DNA of 64,000 bases from Halomonas sp. LBP4 (GCF_003202205.1 NZ_PDOG01000003.1:339285-403284), one strand, 5' to 3'; positions 45,696 through 56,168 are shown, counted from the first letter of the stretch. The notes: a model not told the origin generated them from the sequence alone. Numbers and translations: made by a program.

Positions 45696-45773
45696 CGGAG
45701 GTCTTTTTCCAGGGAAGGAAAAAGTAGCGCCCAGGGAGGGGTTCACAGCGCCTCCGCGAAAGCCTGTCGCCGG
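45679..45773. repeat. Structured three-stem repeat, copy 2
   Basis: Outer stem: CCGGGGACAGG (45679-45689) with CCTGTCGCCGG (45763-45773), the same single mismatch as copy 1. Middle stem: GCGGAGG (45695-45701) with CCTCCGC (45751-45757). Inner hairpin: CTTTTTCC (45703-45710) with GGAAAAAG (45717-45724). The core from 45724 to 45752 equals copy 1 but for one base. Both variable stems have changed on both sides relative to copy 1. It overlaps the lipB stop. Confidence 0.75.
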
Positions 45774-45846
45774 AAAGCCGCGTTCTCAGGTCTCGGGGGC
45801 CGTCGGTCACTACGCTTGCGTTCCCGGGTAGATATCGCTTCGCTGC

Positions 45847-45877
45847 AGCGCCCGACGGCTCCATGTCGTCGGGCGCT
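45847..45877 (-). terminator. Terminator after lipA
   Basis: AGCGCCCGACG / CGTCGGGCGCT (11 bp, 9-base loop) lies five bases after the lipA stop, between convergent lipB and lipA. Confidence 0.7.
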
Positions 45878-45882
45878 CGGCA

Positions 45883-46935
45883 CTAGCCGACGTTGATGGC
45901 GTCGATGCGGTTGGGGTCCGCCGCCTGACCCGGTACCTCGGCGGGGGCGGCGAGCCCCAGGTTGTTCTTCTCGAACACCCGGTCGGCCCGGTAGCTGGAG
46001 CGTACCAGCGGGCCGGAGGGGACCTCCATGAAGCCCTTCTCGAGGCCCAGCCGGCGGTAGCGGTCGAACTCCTCCGGCGTGACCCAGCGCTCGACCGGCA
46101 GGTGGTTGCGCGTCGGGCGCAGGTACTGCCCCAGGGTCACGATGTCCACGCCGATGGCGCGCAGGTCGTCGAAGGTCGCCAGGACCTCCTCCTCGGTCTC
46201 GCCCAGGCCGAGCATCAGGCTGGTCTTGGTGATGACCTTGGGGTTGTGCCGCTTGGCATGCGCCAGGACGTCCAGGGTCTTGCGGTAGCCGGCCCGGGGA
46301 TCCCGCACCCGCTCGGTGAGGCGCTCGACGGTCTCGACGTTCTGGGCGAACACCTCCAGGCCCGAATCGACGACGCGCTCGATGGCCGCCGGTTCACCGT
46401 CGAAGTCCGGGGTCAGGGCCTCGACGACCACCTCCGGCGTGTGGGTCTTGATGGCGCGGATGCAGGACGCGTAGTGTGCTGCACCGCCGTCGGGGAGGTC
46501 GTCGCGGTCCACGGAAGTCAGCACGACATAGCGCAGCCCCATGAGCTCGACCGACTTCGCCGTGTTCTCCGGCTCCTCATCGTCGAGCCAGCCCCGTGGG
46601 TTGCCGGTGTCCACGGCACAGAAACGGCAGGCCCGCGTGCAGACCGAGCCCATCAGCATGATGGTCGCGGTACCGTTGCTCCAGCATTCGCCCATGTTCG
46701 GACAGTGCGATTCGGCACAGACGGTGCTGAGCCGGTGTGTTGCGACGTTCTTCTTCACCGCATCGAAGCGCCCCCCTCCGGGGATCTGGGCACGCAACCA
46801 GTGAGGCTTGCGCTCGGTCGCGGTACTGTCCTCGACCTGCTTGCGTTGCTTGATGCCATCCTTGATCACGGCCATGCCGCGCTCGTTGCGGAATTTCTCA
46901 CCGCTGGGCACTCGCTTGGAGGTGGTATCGCTCAT
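45883..46935 (-). CDS. lipA: Lipoyl synthase
   Basis: LipA inserts two sulfur atoms into protein-bound octanoate. The 350-residue radical-SAM protein has both clusters: the auxiliary C-x4-C-x5-C in [12 protein letters not shown] and the radical-SAM C-x3-C-x2-C in CTRACRFC. It ends with the family's SSYRAD motif followed by an extra tail of about 20 residues. The ATG of MSDTTSKR was chosen, as longer frames lack family similarity. It is convergent with its partner lipB instead of following it on the same strand. Confidence 0.96.
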   Translation of the reverse strand: MSDTTSKRVPSGEKFRNERGMAVIKDGIKQRKQVEDSTATERKPHWLRAQIPGGGRFDAVKKNVATHRLSTVCAESHCPNMGECWSNGTATIMLMGSVCTRACRFCAVDTGNPRGWLDDEEPENTAKSVELMGLRYVVLTSVDRDDLPDGGAAHYASCIRAIKTHTPEVVVEALTPDFDGEPAAIERVVDSGLEVFAQNVETVERLTERVRDPRAGYRKTLDVLAHAKRHNPKVITKTSLMLGLGETEEEVLATFDDLRAIGVDIVTLGQYLRPTRNHLPVERWVTPEEFDRYRRLGLEKGFMEVPSGPLVRSSYRADRVFEKNNLGLAAPAEVPGQAADPNRIDAINVG

Positions 46936-47243
46936 GGGATGTTGAGCCTCTCTACTCGTCGGCTGTCGACGTCTTGAAGATGTGGTGAGGCCGCCGCGGA
47001 ATGACCGCACCGGGGGCCGCCACTAAGCTGCATGCTGCGCCGAATGATACGTTGGCAGGGAGCGTAAAGGTACCACAGGAGCCGCGACCCTGGACAGGCG
47101 GGGCGCGTCGCGGGCCGCATCGCTGATCCAGGCCCTGTTCCGAAACAGGGATTAAACTGTCATTCAACCTCCGCTCGTCGTGTCGGAGAAAATGCGCTAT
47201 ATTGCAATGCAGCATTTCATCCACGCCAAGCCTGGAGCCCGAG
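46936..47243. promoter_or_regulatory. 308-base divergent region lipA / DUF3141 with PhaR-like site
   Basis: There is no gene. CCCTGTT/AACAGGG forms a hairpin at 47133-47150. A -10-like TATATT (47198-47203) is followed immediately by TTGCAATGCAGCATTT, which contains TGC/GCA half-sites of the type recognised by PhaR repressors of polyhydroxyalkanoate genes. The site would cover the transcription start of the DUF3141 gene. The PhaR link is inference. Confidence 0.4.
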
Positions 47244-49754
47244 ATGAATTCCCTGATGCCGCCCCCCCTGACAGCTGCGCTGCCTTTCCTGGACCCGTTC
47301 GGCTTCGGACGCGCGGCCTATGACTACTGGCGCGACGTCCTGGAGCGCAGTGTCCTCTACATGGATGTCATGCGCCTGCGTGGCAACCAGTACCTCGAGC
47401 ATATCGAGCAGACCAAGCCCAGCGTGCTGGGCTTCGAGACCGAGGTGCTGATGGACGGTCACACGCTGCCGCGGCCCGTGAACTACGAGCTGCTGCGTGT
47501 CATGCCGCCCGAGGGCGTCACCATCGATCCCCAGATGCGTCCCTTCGTGGTGGTCGATCCCCGTGCCGGTCATGGTCCCGGCATCGGTGGCTTCAAGCCC
47601 GACAGCGAGCTCGGCATCGCGCTGAATGCCGGTCACCCCTGCTACTTCATCGGCTTCTTGCCGTATCCGGTGCCGGGGCAGACCGTCGAGGACGTGGTCG
47701 AGGCCGAGATCGCCTTCCTGCGCCACGTCGGCGAGCGCCATGTGGAAACGTCCGAGAAACCCATGGTGGTGGGCAACTGCCAGGCCGGTTGGCAGGTCAT
47801 GATGGCGGCCTCGCTCGAGCCCGACCTGTTCGGCCCCATCCTGATCGCCGGAGCCCCGCTCTCCTACTGGGCCGGCGAGCGCGGCGGCGCGCCGATGCGT
47901 TATACCGGGGGCCTGACCGGCGGCAGCTGGATGACCTCGCTGCTCGGCGACCTGGGGGCCGGGCTGTTCGACGGTGCCTTTCTGGTCCAGAACTTCGAGC
48001 GCCTGAACCCGGCGAACACCTGGTGGCGCAAGCAGTACCAGCTCTTTTCCCGGGTCGATACCGAGGCGAGTCGCTACCTGGAGTTCGAGCGCTGGTGGGG
48101 TGGGCACGTCGTGCTGGGCGGCGAGGAGATCCAGTACATCGTCGACAACCTCTTCGTCGGCAACCGGCTCTCCACCGCCCAGCTGGTGACCTCCGACGGT
48201 CGTCGCATCGACCTGCGCAACGTGCGCTCGCCGGTGGTGGTGTTCTGCTCCCGGGGCGACGACATCACCCCGCCGCCCCAGGCACTTGGCTGGGTGCGCG
48301 ACCTCTACGAGGGGGTCGAGGACATCATCGCCAACGAGCAGACCATCGTCTATTGCGTCCACGACACCACCGGGCACCTGGGAATCTTCGTCTCGGGCAG
48401 CGTCTCGCGCAAGGAGCACGCCGAGTTCACTGCCAACATGGACTACATCGACGTGCTGCCGCCGGGCCTCTACGAGACCACGATCTCCTCGGCGGCCGAA
48501 CGCAGCGACGCCGAGCTGATCGAGCGCGACTACCTGCTGGAGTTCACCCCGCGGACCATCGAGGAGCTCGACCAGGAGGTCCAGCACCGGCCCGAGGACG
48601 ACACCCGCTTCGCCACCGTGGCGCGGATCTCGGAGATCAACCTGGGGCTGTACCGGCAGTTCCTGCAGCCCTGGGTTCGCGCCCTGGCCACGCCGGAATC
48701 GGCGAAGTGGTTGCGCCGCATGCACCCCAACCGCCTGGGCTATCGGCTGCTCTCCGATCGCAACCCCCTGATGGTGCCGGTCCCGGTGCTGGCCGAGCGG
48801 GTACGCGCCGATCGCCACCCGCTCGGGGAGGACAACCTCTTCCGGGTAATCGAGAGCATCGTCTCCGATCAGTTCACCCGCGGCCTGAACGCCTGGCGTG
48901 ACCTGCGCGACAGCAGCATCGAGCGGCTGTTCCTGGACTTCTACGGCCAGCCGTTGCTGCAGGCACTGGTCGGCCTGGGCGGCGATGCCCATGTCCACCG
49001 TCGTCGCCCGGGGGCCGAGCCCGAGCACCGCCGCTTCGTCGAGCGCCGCCAGGCCGAGCTGCGGGCTCATATCGCCGAGGGCGGCAGCCACGAGGCGGTG
49101 ATGCGCGCCGTGATCTACGTGCTGGGCGGGGCACCGGCCACCGACGAGCGCAACTTCAACCGCCTGCGCGCTTCCCGCGCCGAGCTGGAGCCGAGCATTC
49201 AGCTGGCCGACTTCAAGCACCTGATGCGCGAGCAGTTCTTCATTCTCAAGCTCGATCGCGAGGCGGCACTGGCGGCGATCCCGGCCCTGCTCGAGGGGCA
49301 GAGCGCCGAGCAGATCGACGAGGACCTGGCGCATATCGAGCATGTGCTGGCCGCCAGCGGCGAGCTCTCCGAACATGTCGCGGATCGCTTCGAGCGCATC
49401 AAGGCGCTGTTTGCCCGGGCACGCCCGGCCGCGCCTGCCCGGCCATCGCCGGCCCTGACGCTGGACAATGGCCCGGCCGCCTCATCGGCGAAGACCGTGC
49501 CCAAGGCGACACCCGCTCGGACGCCGGCGAGCGGTAGCGGAACGCGGGCCTCCGGCAAGGCGACCCGGGCGCGCAAGGCTGCCGACAAGCCCGAGGCCGC
49601 CGAGCCGCAGAAGCCCGAAGCCGAGGCCGCCGAGCCGCAGAAGCCCGAAGCCGAGGCCGCCGAGCCGCAGAAGCCCGAAGCCGAGGCCGCCAAGGGCAAG
49701 GAAAAAGCGGCTCCCGGCACCTCTCGCTCCCCGGAGGGGGATGGCGAGGCCTGA
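47244..49754 (+). CDS. DUF3141 (PhaC-like) alpha/beta hydrolase with H1-like tail
   Basis: An 836-residue protein matching DUF3141, related to poly(3-hydroxyalkanoate) synthases. The putative triad is a Cys nucleophile, Cys179 in GNCQAGW (as in PhaC, not Ser), Asp339/340 in CSRGDDITPP and His378 in DTTGHLGIF. After the hydrolase core a helical region of about 300 residues (ERRQAELRAHIAEGG..) follows. From about 730 the tail is disordered, first basic and Ala/Pro/Lys-rich (KTVPKATPARTPASGSGTR), then three exact 10-residue repeats with PQKPEA. Such tails occur in PhaF-type phasins and H1-like proteins. Substrate unknown; polyester synthesis is not proven. GGAG precedes the ATG. Confidence 0.8.
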   Translation: MNSLMPPPLTAALPFLDPFGFGRAAYDYWRDVLERSVLYMDVMRLRGNQYLEHIEQTKPSVLGFETEVLMDGHTLPRPVNYELLRVMPPEGVTIDPQMRPFVVVDPRAGHGPGIGGFKPDSELGIALNAGHPCYFIGFLPYPVPGQTVEDVVEAEIAFLRHVGERHVETSEKPMVVGNCQAGWQVMMAASLEPDLFGPILIAGAPLSYWAGERGGAPMRYTGGLTGGSWMTSLLGDLGAGLFDGAFLVQNFERLNPANTWWRKQYQLFSRVDTEASRYLEFERWWGGHVVLGGEEIQYIVDNLFVGNRLSTAQLVTSDGRRIDLRNVRSPVVVFCSRGDDITPPPQALGWVRDLYEGVEDIIANEQTIVYCVHDTTGHLGIFVSGSVSRKEHAEFTANMDYIDVLPPGLYETTISSAAERSDAELIERDYLLEFTPRTIEELDQEVQHRPEDDTRFATVARISEINLGLYRQFLQPWVRALATPESAKWLRRMHPNRLGYRLLSDRNPLMVPVPVLAERVRADRHPLGEDNLFRVIESIVSDQFTRGLNAWRDLRDSSIERLFLDFYGQPLLQALVGLGGDAHVHRRRPGAEPEHRRFVERRQAELRAHIAEGGSHEAVMRAVIYVLGGAPATDERNFNRLRASRAELEPSIQLADFKHLMREQFFILKLDREAALAAIPALLEGQSAEQIDEDLAHIEHVLAASGELSEHVADRFERIKALFARARPAAPARPSPALTLDNGPAASSAKTVPKATPARTPASGSGTRASGKATRARKAADKPEAAEPQKPEAEAAEPQKPEAEAAEPQKPEAEAAKGKEKAAPGTSRSPEGDGEA
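49591..49690 (+). repeat. 30-bp tandem repeat within the DUF3141 tail
   Basis: Three identical 30-base units start at 49591, 49621 and 49651, and a fourth partial unit of 10 bases starts at 49681. Each encodes a 10-residue block with core AAEPQKPEAE. Exact identity at the DNA level implies recent expansion and likely length variation between strains. Confidence 0.95.
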
Positions 49755-49774
49755 GCCGCCACGCCCCTGACGCG

Positions 49775-49806
49775 ACGCCCCCGCTGGAACTTCCGGCGGG
49801 GGCGTT
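49775..49806 (+). terminator. Terminator after the DUF3141 gene
   Basis: ACGCCCCCGC / GCGGGGGCGT (10 bp, 11-base loop) followed by TC-rich sequence, 20 bases after the stop. Confidence 0.75.
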
Positions 49807-50018
49807 CGTCATTGTGTCACCGGGCCTGGCGCCTTGCCGTGGCCTGCCTCGGCGGTCTAGGGTCAGAAAGCCGCCTTGCGCCATGTGCACCGCCTGCGAC
49901 TGGCGTGACGCGCGGTGCTGGGGTAGGGTAAGCGGATTTTTCACCGCCCGGGAGACGGGTGGACGGAACCGTCAGGCGCGCTGCGATGCCAGCGCGCCAT
50001 GCACAATAGTGGAGCACT

Positions 50019-52664
50019 ATGGGCAAGTCACTGGTCATCGTCGAGTCGCCGGCCAAGGCCAAGACGATCAACAAGTACCTCGGCAACGAGTTCATTGTGA
50101 AGTCGAGCGTGGGGCACATCCGTGACCTGCCGACCAGCGGCTCGGGCAAGGCGGCCTCCGACCCCAAGGAGCGTGCACGCCAGGCCGCCGCGACCCGCAA
50201 GATGTCGGCGGAAGAGAAGGCCGAGTACAGGAAGCACAAGTCCCGCGAGCAGTTGATTCGGCGCATGGGCATCGACCCCGAGCACGGCTGGAAGGCCAAC
50301 TACGAGATCCTGCCGGGCAAGGAGAAGGTGGTGGCCGAGCTGCAGAAGCTCGCCGAGAAGGCCGATGCCGTCTATCTCGCCACCGACCTCGATCGCGAGG
50401 GGGAAGCCATCGCCTGGCACCTTCGCGAGACCATCGGCGGCGACGAGAGCCGCTACCGTCGGGTGGTGTTCAACGAGATCACCAGGAATGCCATCCAGGA
50501 GGCCTTCCAGGACCCCGGCAACCTGAACATCCCGCGGGTCGAGGCGCAGCAGGCGCGGCGCTTCCTCGACCGCGTCGTCGGCTTCATGCTCTCGCCGCTG
50601 CTGTGGGCCAAGATCGCCCGCGGTCTGTCCGCCGGACGGGTGCAGTCGGTGGCCATGCGGCTGATCGTCGAGCGTGAACGGGAGATCCGTGCCTTCGTCC
50701 CCGAGGAGTTCTGGGACGTCCACGCCGACCTCGTGCCGGGGGATAAGGCGGGCCGGGAGAAGGCCGAACCGGTGCGCTTCGAGCTGGTGCGCCAGGACGG
50801 CAAGGCCTTCCGTCCCACCTCCGAGGCCGAGACCCTCGAGCGCATCGCGGCGCTGAAGCAGGCGCGTCTCTCGATCACCGCCAGAGAAGACAAGCCGACC
50901 CGTTCCAAGCCCAACGCCCCCTTTATCACCTCGACGCTGCAGCAGGCGGCCAGCGGCCGTCTCGGCTTCTCGGTGAAGAAGACCATGACCCTGGCCCAGC
51001 GCCTCTACGAGGCGGGCTACATCACCTACATGCGTACCGACTCCACCAATCTCTCCAAGGATGCGGTGGCGCATGTCCGCGACTTCATCGGCAGCGAGTT
51101 CGGGCCGCGCTACCTGCCCGAGGCACCCAACCGCTACTCCAGCAAGGAGGGCGCCCAGGAGGCCCACGAGGCGATCCGCCCCTCCGAGGTCGACCGCCGG
51201 GCTGGCGACCTCGCCGGCATGGAGCGCGACGCCGAGCGCCTCTACGAGCTGATCTGGCGCCAGTTCGTCGCCTGCCAGATGACGCCGGCCGAGTACCTCT
51301 CGAGTACCCTGACCGTCGAGGCCGACGGCTACGAGCTCAGGGCCAAGGGCCGGGTGCTCAAGTTCGACGGCTACACCCGGGTAATGAAGCCGGCCGGCAA
51401 GAGCGAGGACCAGGCCCTGCCGGATCTCGCCGAGGGCACGCCGATGACCCTCGCGGCGCTCGACCCCCAGCAGCACTTCACCAAGCCGCCGGCGCGCTAC
51501 ACCGAGGCAAGCCTGGTCAAGGAGCTGGAGAAGCGCGGCATCGGCCGGCCCTCCACCTATGCCGCGATCATCTCCACCATCCAGGACCGCGGCTACGTCA
51601 AGCTGGAGAATCGTCGCTTCTATGCCGAGAAACTCGGCGACATCGTCACCGAGCGGCTCAAGGAGTCCTTCCCCGACCTGATGGACTACTCCTTCACGGC
51701 GCGCATGGAGGATGGCCTCGACGAGGTGGCCGAAGGCGAGCGCAACTGGCGCGAACTGCTCGATGCCTTCTACGCCGAGTTCCGCCAGGAGCTCGAGGCC
51801 GCCGAGAGCGAGGCGGGGATGCGCCCCAACCAGCCGGTGCCGACCGACATCGACTGCCCGAGCTGCGGGCGCAAGATGCAGATCCGCACCGCTTCCACCG
51901 GGGTTTTCCTGGGTTGCTCGGGTTATAACCTGCCGCCCAAGGAGCGCTGCAAGACCACCATCGACCTGCTGCCCGGCGAGGAGGCGGTGGCCGCCGACGC
52001 CGACGAGGAAGCCGAGACCGAGGCGCTGCGCGCCAAGCACCGCTGCCCCAAGTGTGGCACTGCCATGGACAGCTACCTGATCGACGAGACGCGCAAGCTG
52101 CATATCTGCGGCAACAGCCCCGACTGTGACGGCCACGAGATCGAGCAGGGCAAGTTCCGCATCAAGGGGTACGACGGCCCGACCATCGAGTGCGACAAGT
52201 GCGGCAGCGAGATGCAGCTCAAGAGTGGGCGCTTCGGCAAGTACTTCGGCTGCACCAACAGCGAGTGCAAGAACACCCGCAAGCTGCTGCGCAGTGGTGA
52301 GGTGGCCCCGCCCAAGATGGACCCCATCCCCATGCCGGAGCTGGCCTGCCAGAAGGTCGACGATCACTATGTGCTGCGCGACGGCGCCAGCGGTTTGTTC
52401 CTGGCGGCGAGCAAGTTCCCCAAGAACCGCGAGACCCGACCGCCGCTGGTGCGCGAGCTCAAGGCCCACGCCGAGGAGCTGCCCGAGAAGTACCGCTTCC
52501 TGCTCGACGCCCCCAGCGAGGACCCGGACGGCCGTCCGGCCCAGATCCGCTTCTCGCGCAAGGCCAGGGAGCAGTTCGTGATGACCGACGAGGACGGCAA
52601 GGCCACCGGCTGGAAGGCCACCTTCGACAACGGCAAGTGGCAGGTGGAGGACAAGCGCAAGTGA
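50019..52664 (+). CDS. topA: DNA topoisomerase I
   Basis: A type IA topoisomerase of 881 residues that relaxes negative supercoils. The TOPRIM domain ([35 protein letters not shown]) is followed by the catalytic core with Tyr337 in [10 protein letters not shown]. Three C-terminal zinc ribbons (CPSCGRKM.., CPKCGTAM.., CDKCGSEM..) and a further C-terminal domain follow. GGAG precedes the ATG. The stop overlaps the next gene (GTGA). Confidence 0.97.
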   Translation: MGKSLVIVESPAKAKTINKYLGNEFIVKSSVGHIRDLPTSGSGKAASDPKERARQAAATRKMSAEEKAEYRKHKSREQLIRRMGIDPEHGWKANYEILPGKEKVVAELQKLAEKADAVYLATDLDREGEAIAWHLRETIGGDESRYRRVVFNEITRNAIQEAFQDPGNLNIPRVEAQQARRFLDRVVGFMLSPLLWAKIARGLSAGRVQSVAMRLIVEREREIRAFVPEEFWDVHADLVPGDKAGREKAEPVRFELVRQDGKAFRPTSEAETLERIAALKQARLSITAREDKPTRSKPNAPFITSTLQQAASGRLGFSVKKTMTLAQRLYEAGYITYMRTDSTNLSKDAVAHVRDFIGSEFGPRYLPEAPNRYSSKEGAQEAHEAIRPSEVDRRAGDLAGMERDAERLYELIWRQFVACQMTPAEYLSSTLTVEADGYELRAKGRVLKFDGYTRVMKPAGKSEDQALPDLAEGTPMTLAALDPQQHFTKPPARYTEASLVKELEKRGIGRPSTYAAIISTIQDRGYVKLENRRFYAEKLGDIVTERLKESFPDLMDYSFTARMEDGLDEVAEGERNWRELLDAFYAEFRQELEAAESEAGMRPNQPVPTDIDCPSCGRKMQIRTASTGVFLGCSGYNLPPKERCKTTIDLLPGEEAVAADADEEAETEALRAKHRCPKCGTAMDSYLIDETRKLHICGNSPDCDGHEIEQGKFRIKGYDGPTIECDKCGSEMQLKSGRFGKYFGCTNSECKNTRKLLRSGEVAPPKMDPIPMPELACQKVDDHYVLRDGASGLFLAASKFPKNRETRPPLVRELKAHAEELPEKYRFLLDAPSEDPDGRPAQIRFSRKAREQFVMTDEDGKATGWKATFDNGKWQVEDKRK

Positions 52665-53125
52665 CCCCGCGTTCGCGTACCAATCAACTGCTCTACCAGG
52701 CCGAGTTGCTGCTCGACGTCGTCCCCGGCGACGACGAGCATGCCGAGGCACGGCGCATGGCGGTGGAGGAGGCGGCCCTGGCGCTGACCGAGCTGGCGCT
52801 GCAGTCGCTGCTGCGCGAAGTCACCGAGCATGCGCTGCTCGAGCGGCACGACTGGCGCGAGCTGCTCGGCCCCGAGGGGCGCGCCATGGCCGAACTGCAG
52901 CGGCTGCGCGAGCTGGCCTCCCGGGAGGACAGCTGGCTGGCCTGGCTGCTGGCCCGGCTCGAGGCCCTGCATGGCAGCGATGGCGTGGCCCGGCGCACCA
53001 GCGGCGCCGCCCAGGGCCTGATCGCTACCGGCAGCGGGGCGGCGCTGGCCGACGAGCTGCGCTGGTGTCTGCGCGAGGCCAAGGCGGAGCTCGCGGCGCT
53101 GCGCGAGACCAGCCAGGAGTGGTGA
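52661..53125 (+). CDS. DUF6586 family protein
   Basis: A 154-residue all-helical protein ([50 protein letters not shown]) that in pseudomonads also follows topA. GTG start overlapping the topA stop. Function unknown. Translation is coupled to topA and to the NYN gene. Confidence 0.82.
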   Translation: MTPRSRTNQLLYQAELLLDVVPGDDEHAEARRMAVEEAALALTELALQSLLREVTEHALLERHDWRELLGPEGRAMAELQRLRELASREDSWLAWLLARLEALHGSDGVARRTSGAAQGLIATGSGAALADELRWCLREAKAELAALRETSQEW

Positions 53126-53130
53126 GCCGC

Positions 53131-53619
53131 GTGGCGGAGGCCACCGTGGAGCGCGTCGCCATCCTCGTTGACGTGCAGAACGTCTACTACACCACGCGTC
53201 AGGTCTTCGGCCGGCACTTCGACTACAACGCCTTCTGGGCGCGCTTCGCCACCGGGCGTGAGGTGGTGGTGGCCAACGCCTATGCGGTGGAGCGCGGCGA
53301 TGCGCGCCAGCGCCAGTTCCAGAACATCCTGCGCGGCATCGGTTTCTGTGTGAAGCTCAAGCCCTTCATCCAGCGCCGTGACGGCTCCGCCAAGGGCGAC
53401 TGGGACGTGGGCATCACCCTGGACGCCATCGAGGTCGCGCCCCAGGTCGACCGGGTGGTGCTGGTCTCCGGTGACGGCGATTTCGACCTGCTGGTGCAGC
53501 GGCTGCGCGAGCGCCACGGTGTCGGGGTGACCGTGGTCGGCGTGGCGCGCCTCACCGCCGATTCCCTGATCCGTGCGGCCAGCGACTTCGTGCCCATCGA
53601 GGGGTCGCTGCTGCTCTAG
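53131..53619 (+). CDS. NYN domain protein, putative ribonuclease
   Basis: A PIN-like NYN (LabA/DUF88) protein of about 162 residues. ILVDVQNVYYTTRQ carries the first acidic residue. KGDWDVGITLDAIE and VVLVSGDGDFDLLVQRLRE carry the conserved Asp residues expected to bind metal. The start is uncertain: GTG 53131 has AGGAG 11 bases upstream, and GTG 53122 overlaps the previous stop. It is likely a nuclease acting on RNA; the target is unknown. Confidence 0.85.
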   Translation: MAEATVERVAILVDVQNVYYTTRQVFGRHFDYNAFWARFATGREVVVANAYAVERGDARQRQFQNILRGIGFCVKLKPFIQRRDGSAKGDWDVGITLDAIEVAPQVDRVVLVSGDGDFDLLVQRLRERHGVGVTVVGVARLTADSLIRAASDFVPIEGSLLL

Positions 53620-53809
53620 TCTTTCAACGTCCCCCGTTGATACACGCCAGGCGCGGCCCGCGGGCGTTGGCTAGGATGTAGACGAGAGCCAACCGGTGCT
53701 GCCACTGACGAGAAGACGTGCTTCGAGGCGCGCTCCGCTGGCCTCGAGGCGGAGGTGCGGCGCCTCGCCGGGGACATGCAACGGCTCGAGGACTATTGAG
53801 GAGGACCCC
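53620..53809. other. Intergenic stretch with a possible gene remnant
   Basis: One frame is open from 53641 to a TGA at 53797 and ends with a coiled-coil-like segment (GLEAEVRRLAGDMQRLEDY). It has no ATG before 53776. It may be the eroded 3' end of a lost gene or chance. GGAGG before the next ATG serves the GIY-YIG-like gene. Confidence 0.35.
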
Positions 53810-54235
53810 ATGATGGAAATCACCCTGTCTCCCAAGATGCTCGGTTACTGGACGGACGAGCAGCTACGCGAGGTGCCCAACGAGTCCGGCATCTTCTGTG
53901 TCTTCCGTGCCGGTCCCGACCCCCAGAGCGGCGAGATGGCGGTGCAGGAGCTGCTCTACATCGGCGAGCATCGCGATGTGGGCTTTCGGCTGCAGCATCA
54001 CGAGGACCGTCCCAGGTGGCAGGAGTGCCTGAAGGAGGGAGAGGTCCTCTGGTATTCCGTGGGGTTGTCCGGCTACGTCAACCGCGAGCGCCTGGTGGCG
54101 GCGATGATCCATGCCCACAAGCCGCGCCTCAACCGTGAGTACCTCGATAGCTTTCCCTTCGAGGAGACCACGGTTCACCTCTATGGCAAGCGGGACAAGC
54201 TGCTCTCCATGTTCACCCTCGAGCGGAGCGACTGA
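53810..54235 (+). CDS. GIY-YIG-like small protein
   Basis: A 141-residue protein resembling GIY-YIG nuclease domains. GIF (SGIFCVF) and YIG (LLYIGEHRD) stand about 30 residues apart, an Arg follows in GFRLQHH, and the family's Glu and Asn appear in RERLVAAMIHAHKPRLN. The N-terminal MMEITLSPKMLGYWTDEQL is unlike UvrC. It may be a catalytic or nucleic-acid-binding stand-alone domain. GAGGAGG upstream supports the ATG. Confidence 0.7.
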   Translation: MMEITLSPKMLGYWTDEQLREVPNESGIFCVFRAGPDPQSGEMAVQELLYIGEHRDVGFRLQHHEDRPRWQECLKEGEVLWYSVGLSGYVNRERLVAAMIHAHKPRLNREYLDSFPFEETTVHLYGKRDKLLSMFTLERSD

Positions 54236-54403
54236 CCTCCCATCCCCCGGATGGCCCGGCGCGGCGTCCCGGCAGGAAGTCTCCTGTCGGGCGGGGACAT
54301 GCCGATGGCGCAGGCGCCCGGCCAGAGCCAGGCCTTCCCGGCGTGTGACTCGCGCCCATAACCGGTACAATCGCGAACTTTTGCACCTCGATTGGACCCC
54401 CAC

Positions 54404-55996
54404 GTGATCTCCACCGCCAACATCACCATGCAGTTCGGGGCCAGGCCCCTGTTCGAGAACGTCTCCATCAAGTTCGGCAACGGCCACCGCTACGGCCTGA
54501 TCGGCGCCAACGGCTGTGGCAAGTCCACCTTCATGAAGATCCTGGGCGGTGACCTGGAGCCGTCGTCCGGCCAGGTGATGGTCGAGTCCGGCGCGCGCCT
54601 CGGCAAGCTGGGCCAGGACCAGTTCGCCTTTGAATCCGAGCGGGTCATCGACACCGTGATCATGGGCAACCGCGAGCTGTGGGAGGTGGCGGCCGAGCGC
54701 GAGCGCATCTACGCGCTGCCGGAGATGAGCGAGGAAGACGGCATGGCCGTGGCCGACCTGGAGGTCCGCTTCGCCGAGCTCGACGGCTACACCGCCGAGG
54801 CCCGTGCCGGCGAGCTGCTGCTGGGGCTGGGTATCCCGATCGAGCAGCACGTCGGCCCCATGAGCGAGGTAGCGCCGGGCTGGAAACTGCGCGTCCTGCT
54901 GGCCCAGGCGCTGTTCGCCGACCCCGACGTGCTGCTGCTCGACGAGCCCACCAACCATCTGGACATCAACACCATCCGCTGGCTGGAAGGGATGCTGACC
55001 GCGCGCAACAGCACCATGATCATCATTTCCCACGACCGCCACTTCCTCAACAGCGTCTGCACCCACATGGCGGACCTGGACTATGGCGAGATCCGGCTGT
55101 TCCCCGGCAACTACGACGACTACATGACTGCGGCCACCGCGGCCCGCGAGCGCCAGCACGCAGACAACGCCCGGAAGAAGGCGCAGATCGCCGAGCTGCA
55201 GGCCTTCGTCAGCCGCTTCTCGGCCAACGCCTCCAAGGCCAAGCAGGCCACCTCCCGGGCGCGGCAGATCGACAAGATCAAGCTCGAGGACATCAAGCCC
55301 TCGAGCCGTGTCAGCCCCTTCATCCGCTTCGAGCAGGGCAGGAAGATCCACCGCAATGCGGTCAACGTCGAGGCCTTGAGTCAGGGGTATCCCGGCGAGG
55401 CGCCGCTGTTCGAGGGCCTCGGCATGACCGTGGAGGCCGGCGAACGCATCGCCATCATCGGCCCCAATGGCATCGGCAAGACCACGCTGCTCAGGACACT
55501 GGCCGGCGAGCTGCACCCCCTGGCCGGGGCGGTGCGCTGGACCGACAGTGCCGAGCTCGGCGTCTTCGCCCAGGATCACGCCGACGACTTCGCCAACGAC
55601 GCCACCCTGTTCGAGTGGATGGCCCAGTGGACCGACGGCGGCGAGCAGGTGATCCGTGGCGCCCTGGGACGGATGCTGTTCTCCAGCGACGACATCGGCA
55701 AGTCGGTGAAGGTGATCTCCGGCGGCGAGCAGGGCCGCATGCTGTTCGGCAAGCTGTCGCTGACCCGCCCCAACGTGCTGCTGATGGACGAGCCCACCAA
55801 CCACCTGGACATGGAGTCCATCGAGGCGCTCAACCTGGCTCTCGAGCACTACCCCGGCACCCTGATCTTCGTCAGCCACGACCGCGAGTTCGTCTCCTCG
55901 CTGGCCACCCGGATCCTCGACATGAGCGATGCCGGCATCACCGACTTCAGCGGCAGCTACGACGACTACCTGAGAAGCCAGGGCCTCTACGGCTGA
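54404..55996 (+). CDS. ybiT: ABC-F translation factor YbiT
   Basis: A 530-residue ABC-F ATPase, very similar to E. coli YbiT, that acts on ribosomes and not in transport. It has two ABC domains, GANGCGKST and GPNGIGKTT as Walker A and [11 protein letters not shown] / [11 protein letters not shown] as Walker B. The inter-domain linker ([37 protein letters not shown]) contacts the P-site t[14 protein letters not shown] is the second signature; the first reads [11 protein letters not shown]. It starts at GTG. A -10-like TACAAT lies at 54366-54371. Confidence 0.95.
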   Translation: MISTANITMQFGARPLFENVSIKFGNGHRYGLIGANGCGKSTFMKILGGDLEPSSGQVMVESGARLGKLGQDQFAFESERVIDTVIMGNRELWEVAAERERIYALPEMSEEDGMAVADLEVRFAELDGYTAEARAGELLLGLGIPIEQHVGPMSEVAPGWKLRVLLAQALFADPDVLLLDEPTNHLDINTIRWLEGMLTARNSTMIIISHDRHFLNSVCTHMADLDYGEIRLFPGNYDDYMTAATAARERQHADNARKKAQIAELQAFVSRFSANASKAKQATSRARQIDKIKLEDIKPSSRVSPFIRFEQGRKIHRNAVNVEALSQGYPGEAPLFEGLGMTVEAGERIAIIGPNGIGKTTLLRTLAGELHPLAGAVRWTDSAELGVFAQDHADDFANDATLFEWMAQWTDGGEQVIRGALGRMLFSSDDIGKSVKVISGGEQGRMLFGKLSLTRPNVLLMDEPTNHLDMESIEALNLALEHYPGTLIFVSHDREFVSSLATRILDMSDAGITDFSGSYDDYLRSQGLYG

Positions 55997-56168
55997 GGAA
56001 CCGCCGGGCGTCATGGCGATGGTGATTGGCCGGCACCGCGCTGCGTTGAGGGAGAACACCTGGCAGGGGGAGGGCGGAGTGCGTTATAACGGCATCAATT
56101 TCCGTTTCGTTCGGCTCGGTCACGCTTGGCCGTCCGACCTGTCCTTCAACGCTGTCGAGAACCACCCG

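Noticed and set aside
44982..46935. lipB and lipA as one operon
   Set aside because: They are convergent here, with lipA on the minus strand and a terminator hairpin between them.
49591..49690. Tandem 30-mers as a CRISPR or intergenic satellite
   Set aside because: They are in frame within the DUF3141 gene, and units are contiguous without spacers.
50028..52751. Minus-strand open frame of 907 codons opposite topA
   Set aside because: Shadow of the topA codon pattern; no recognisable domain.
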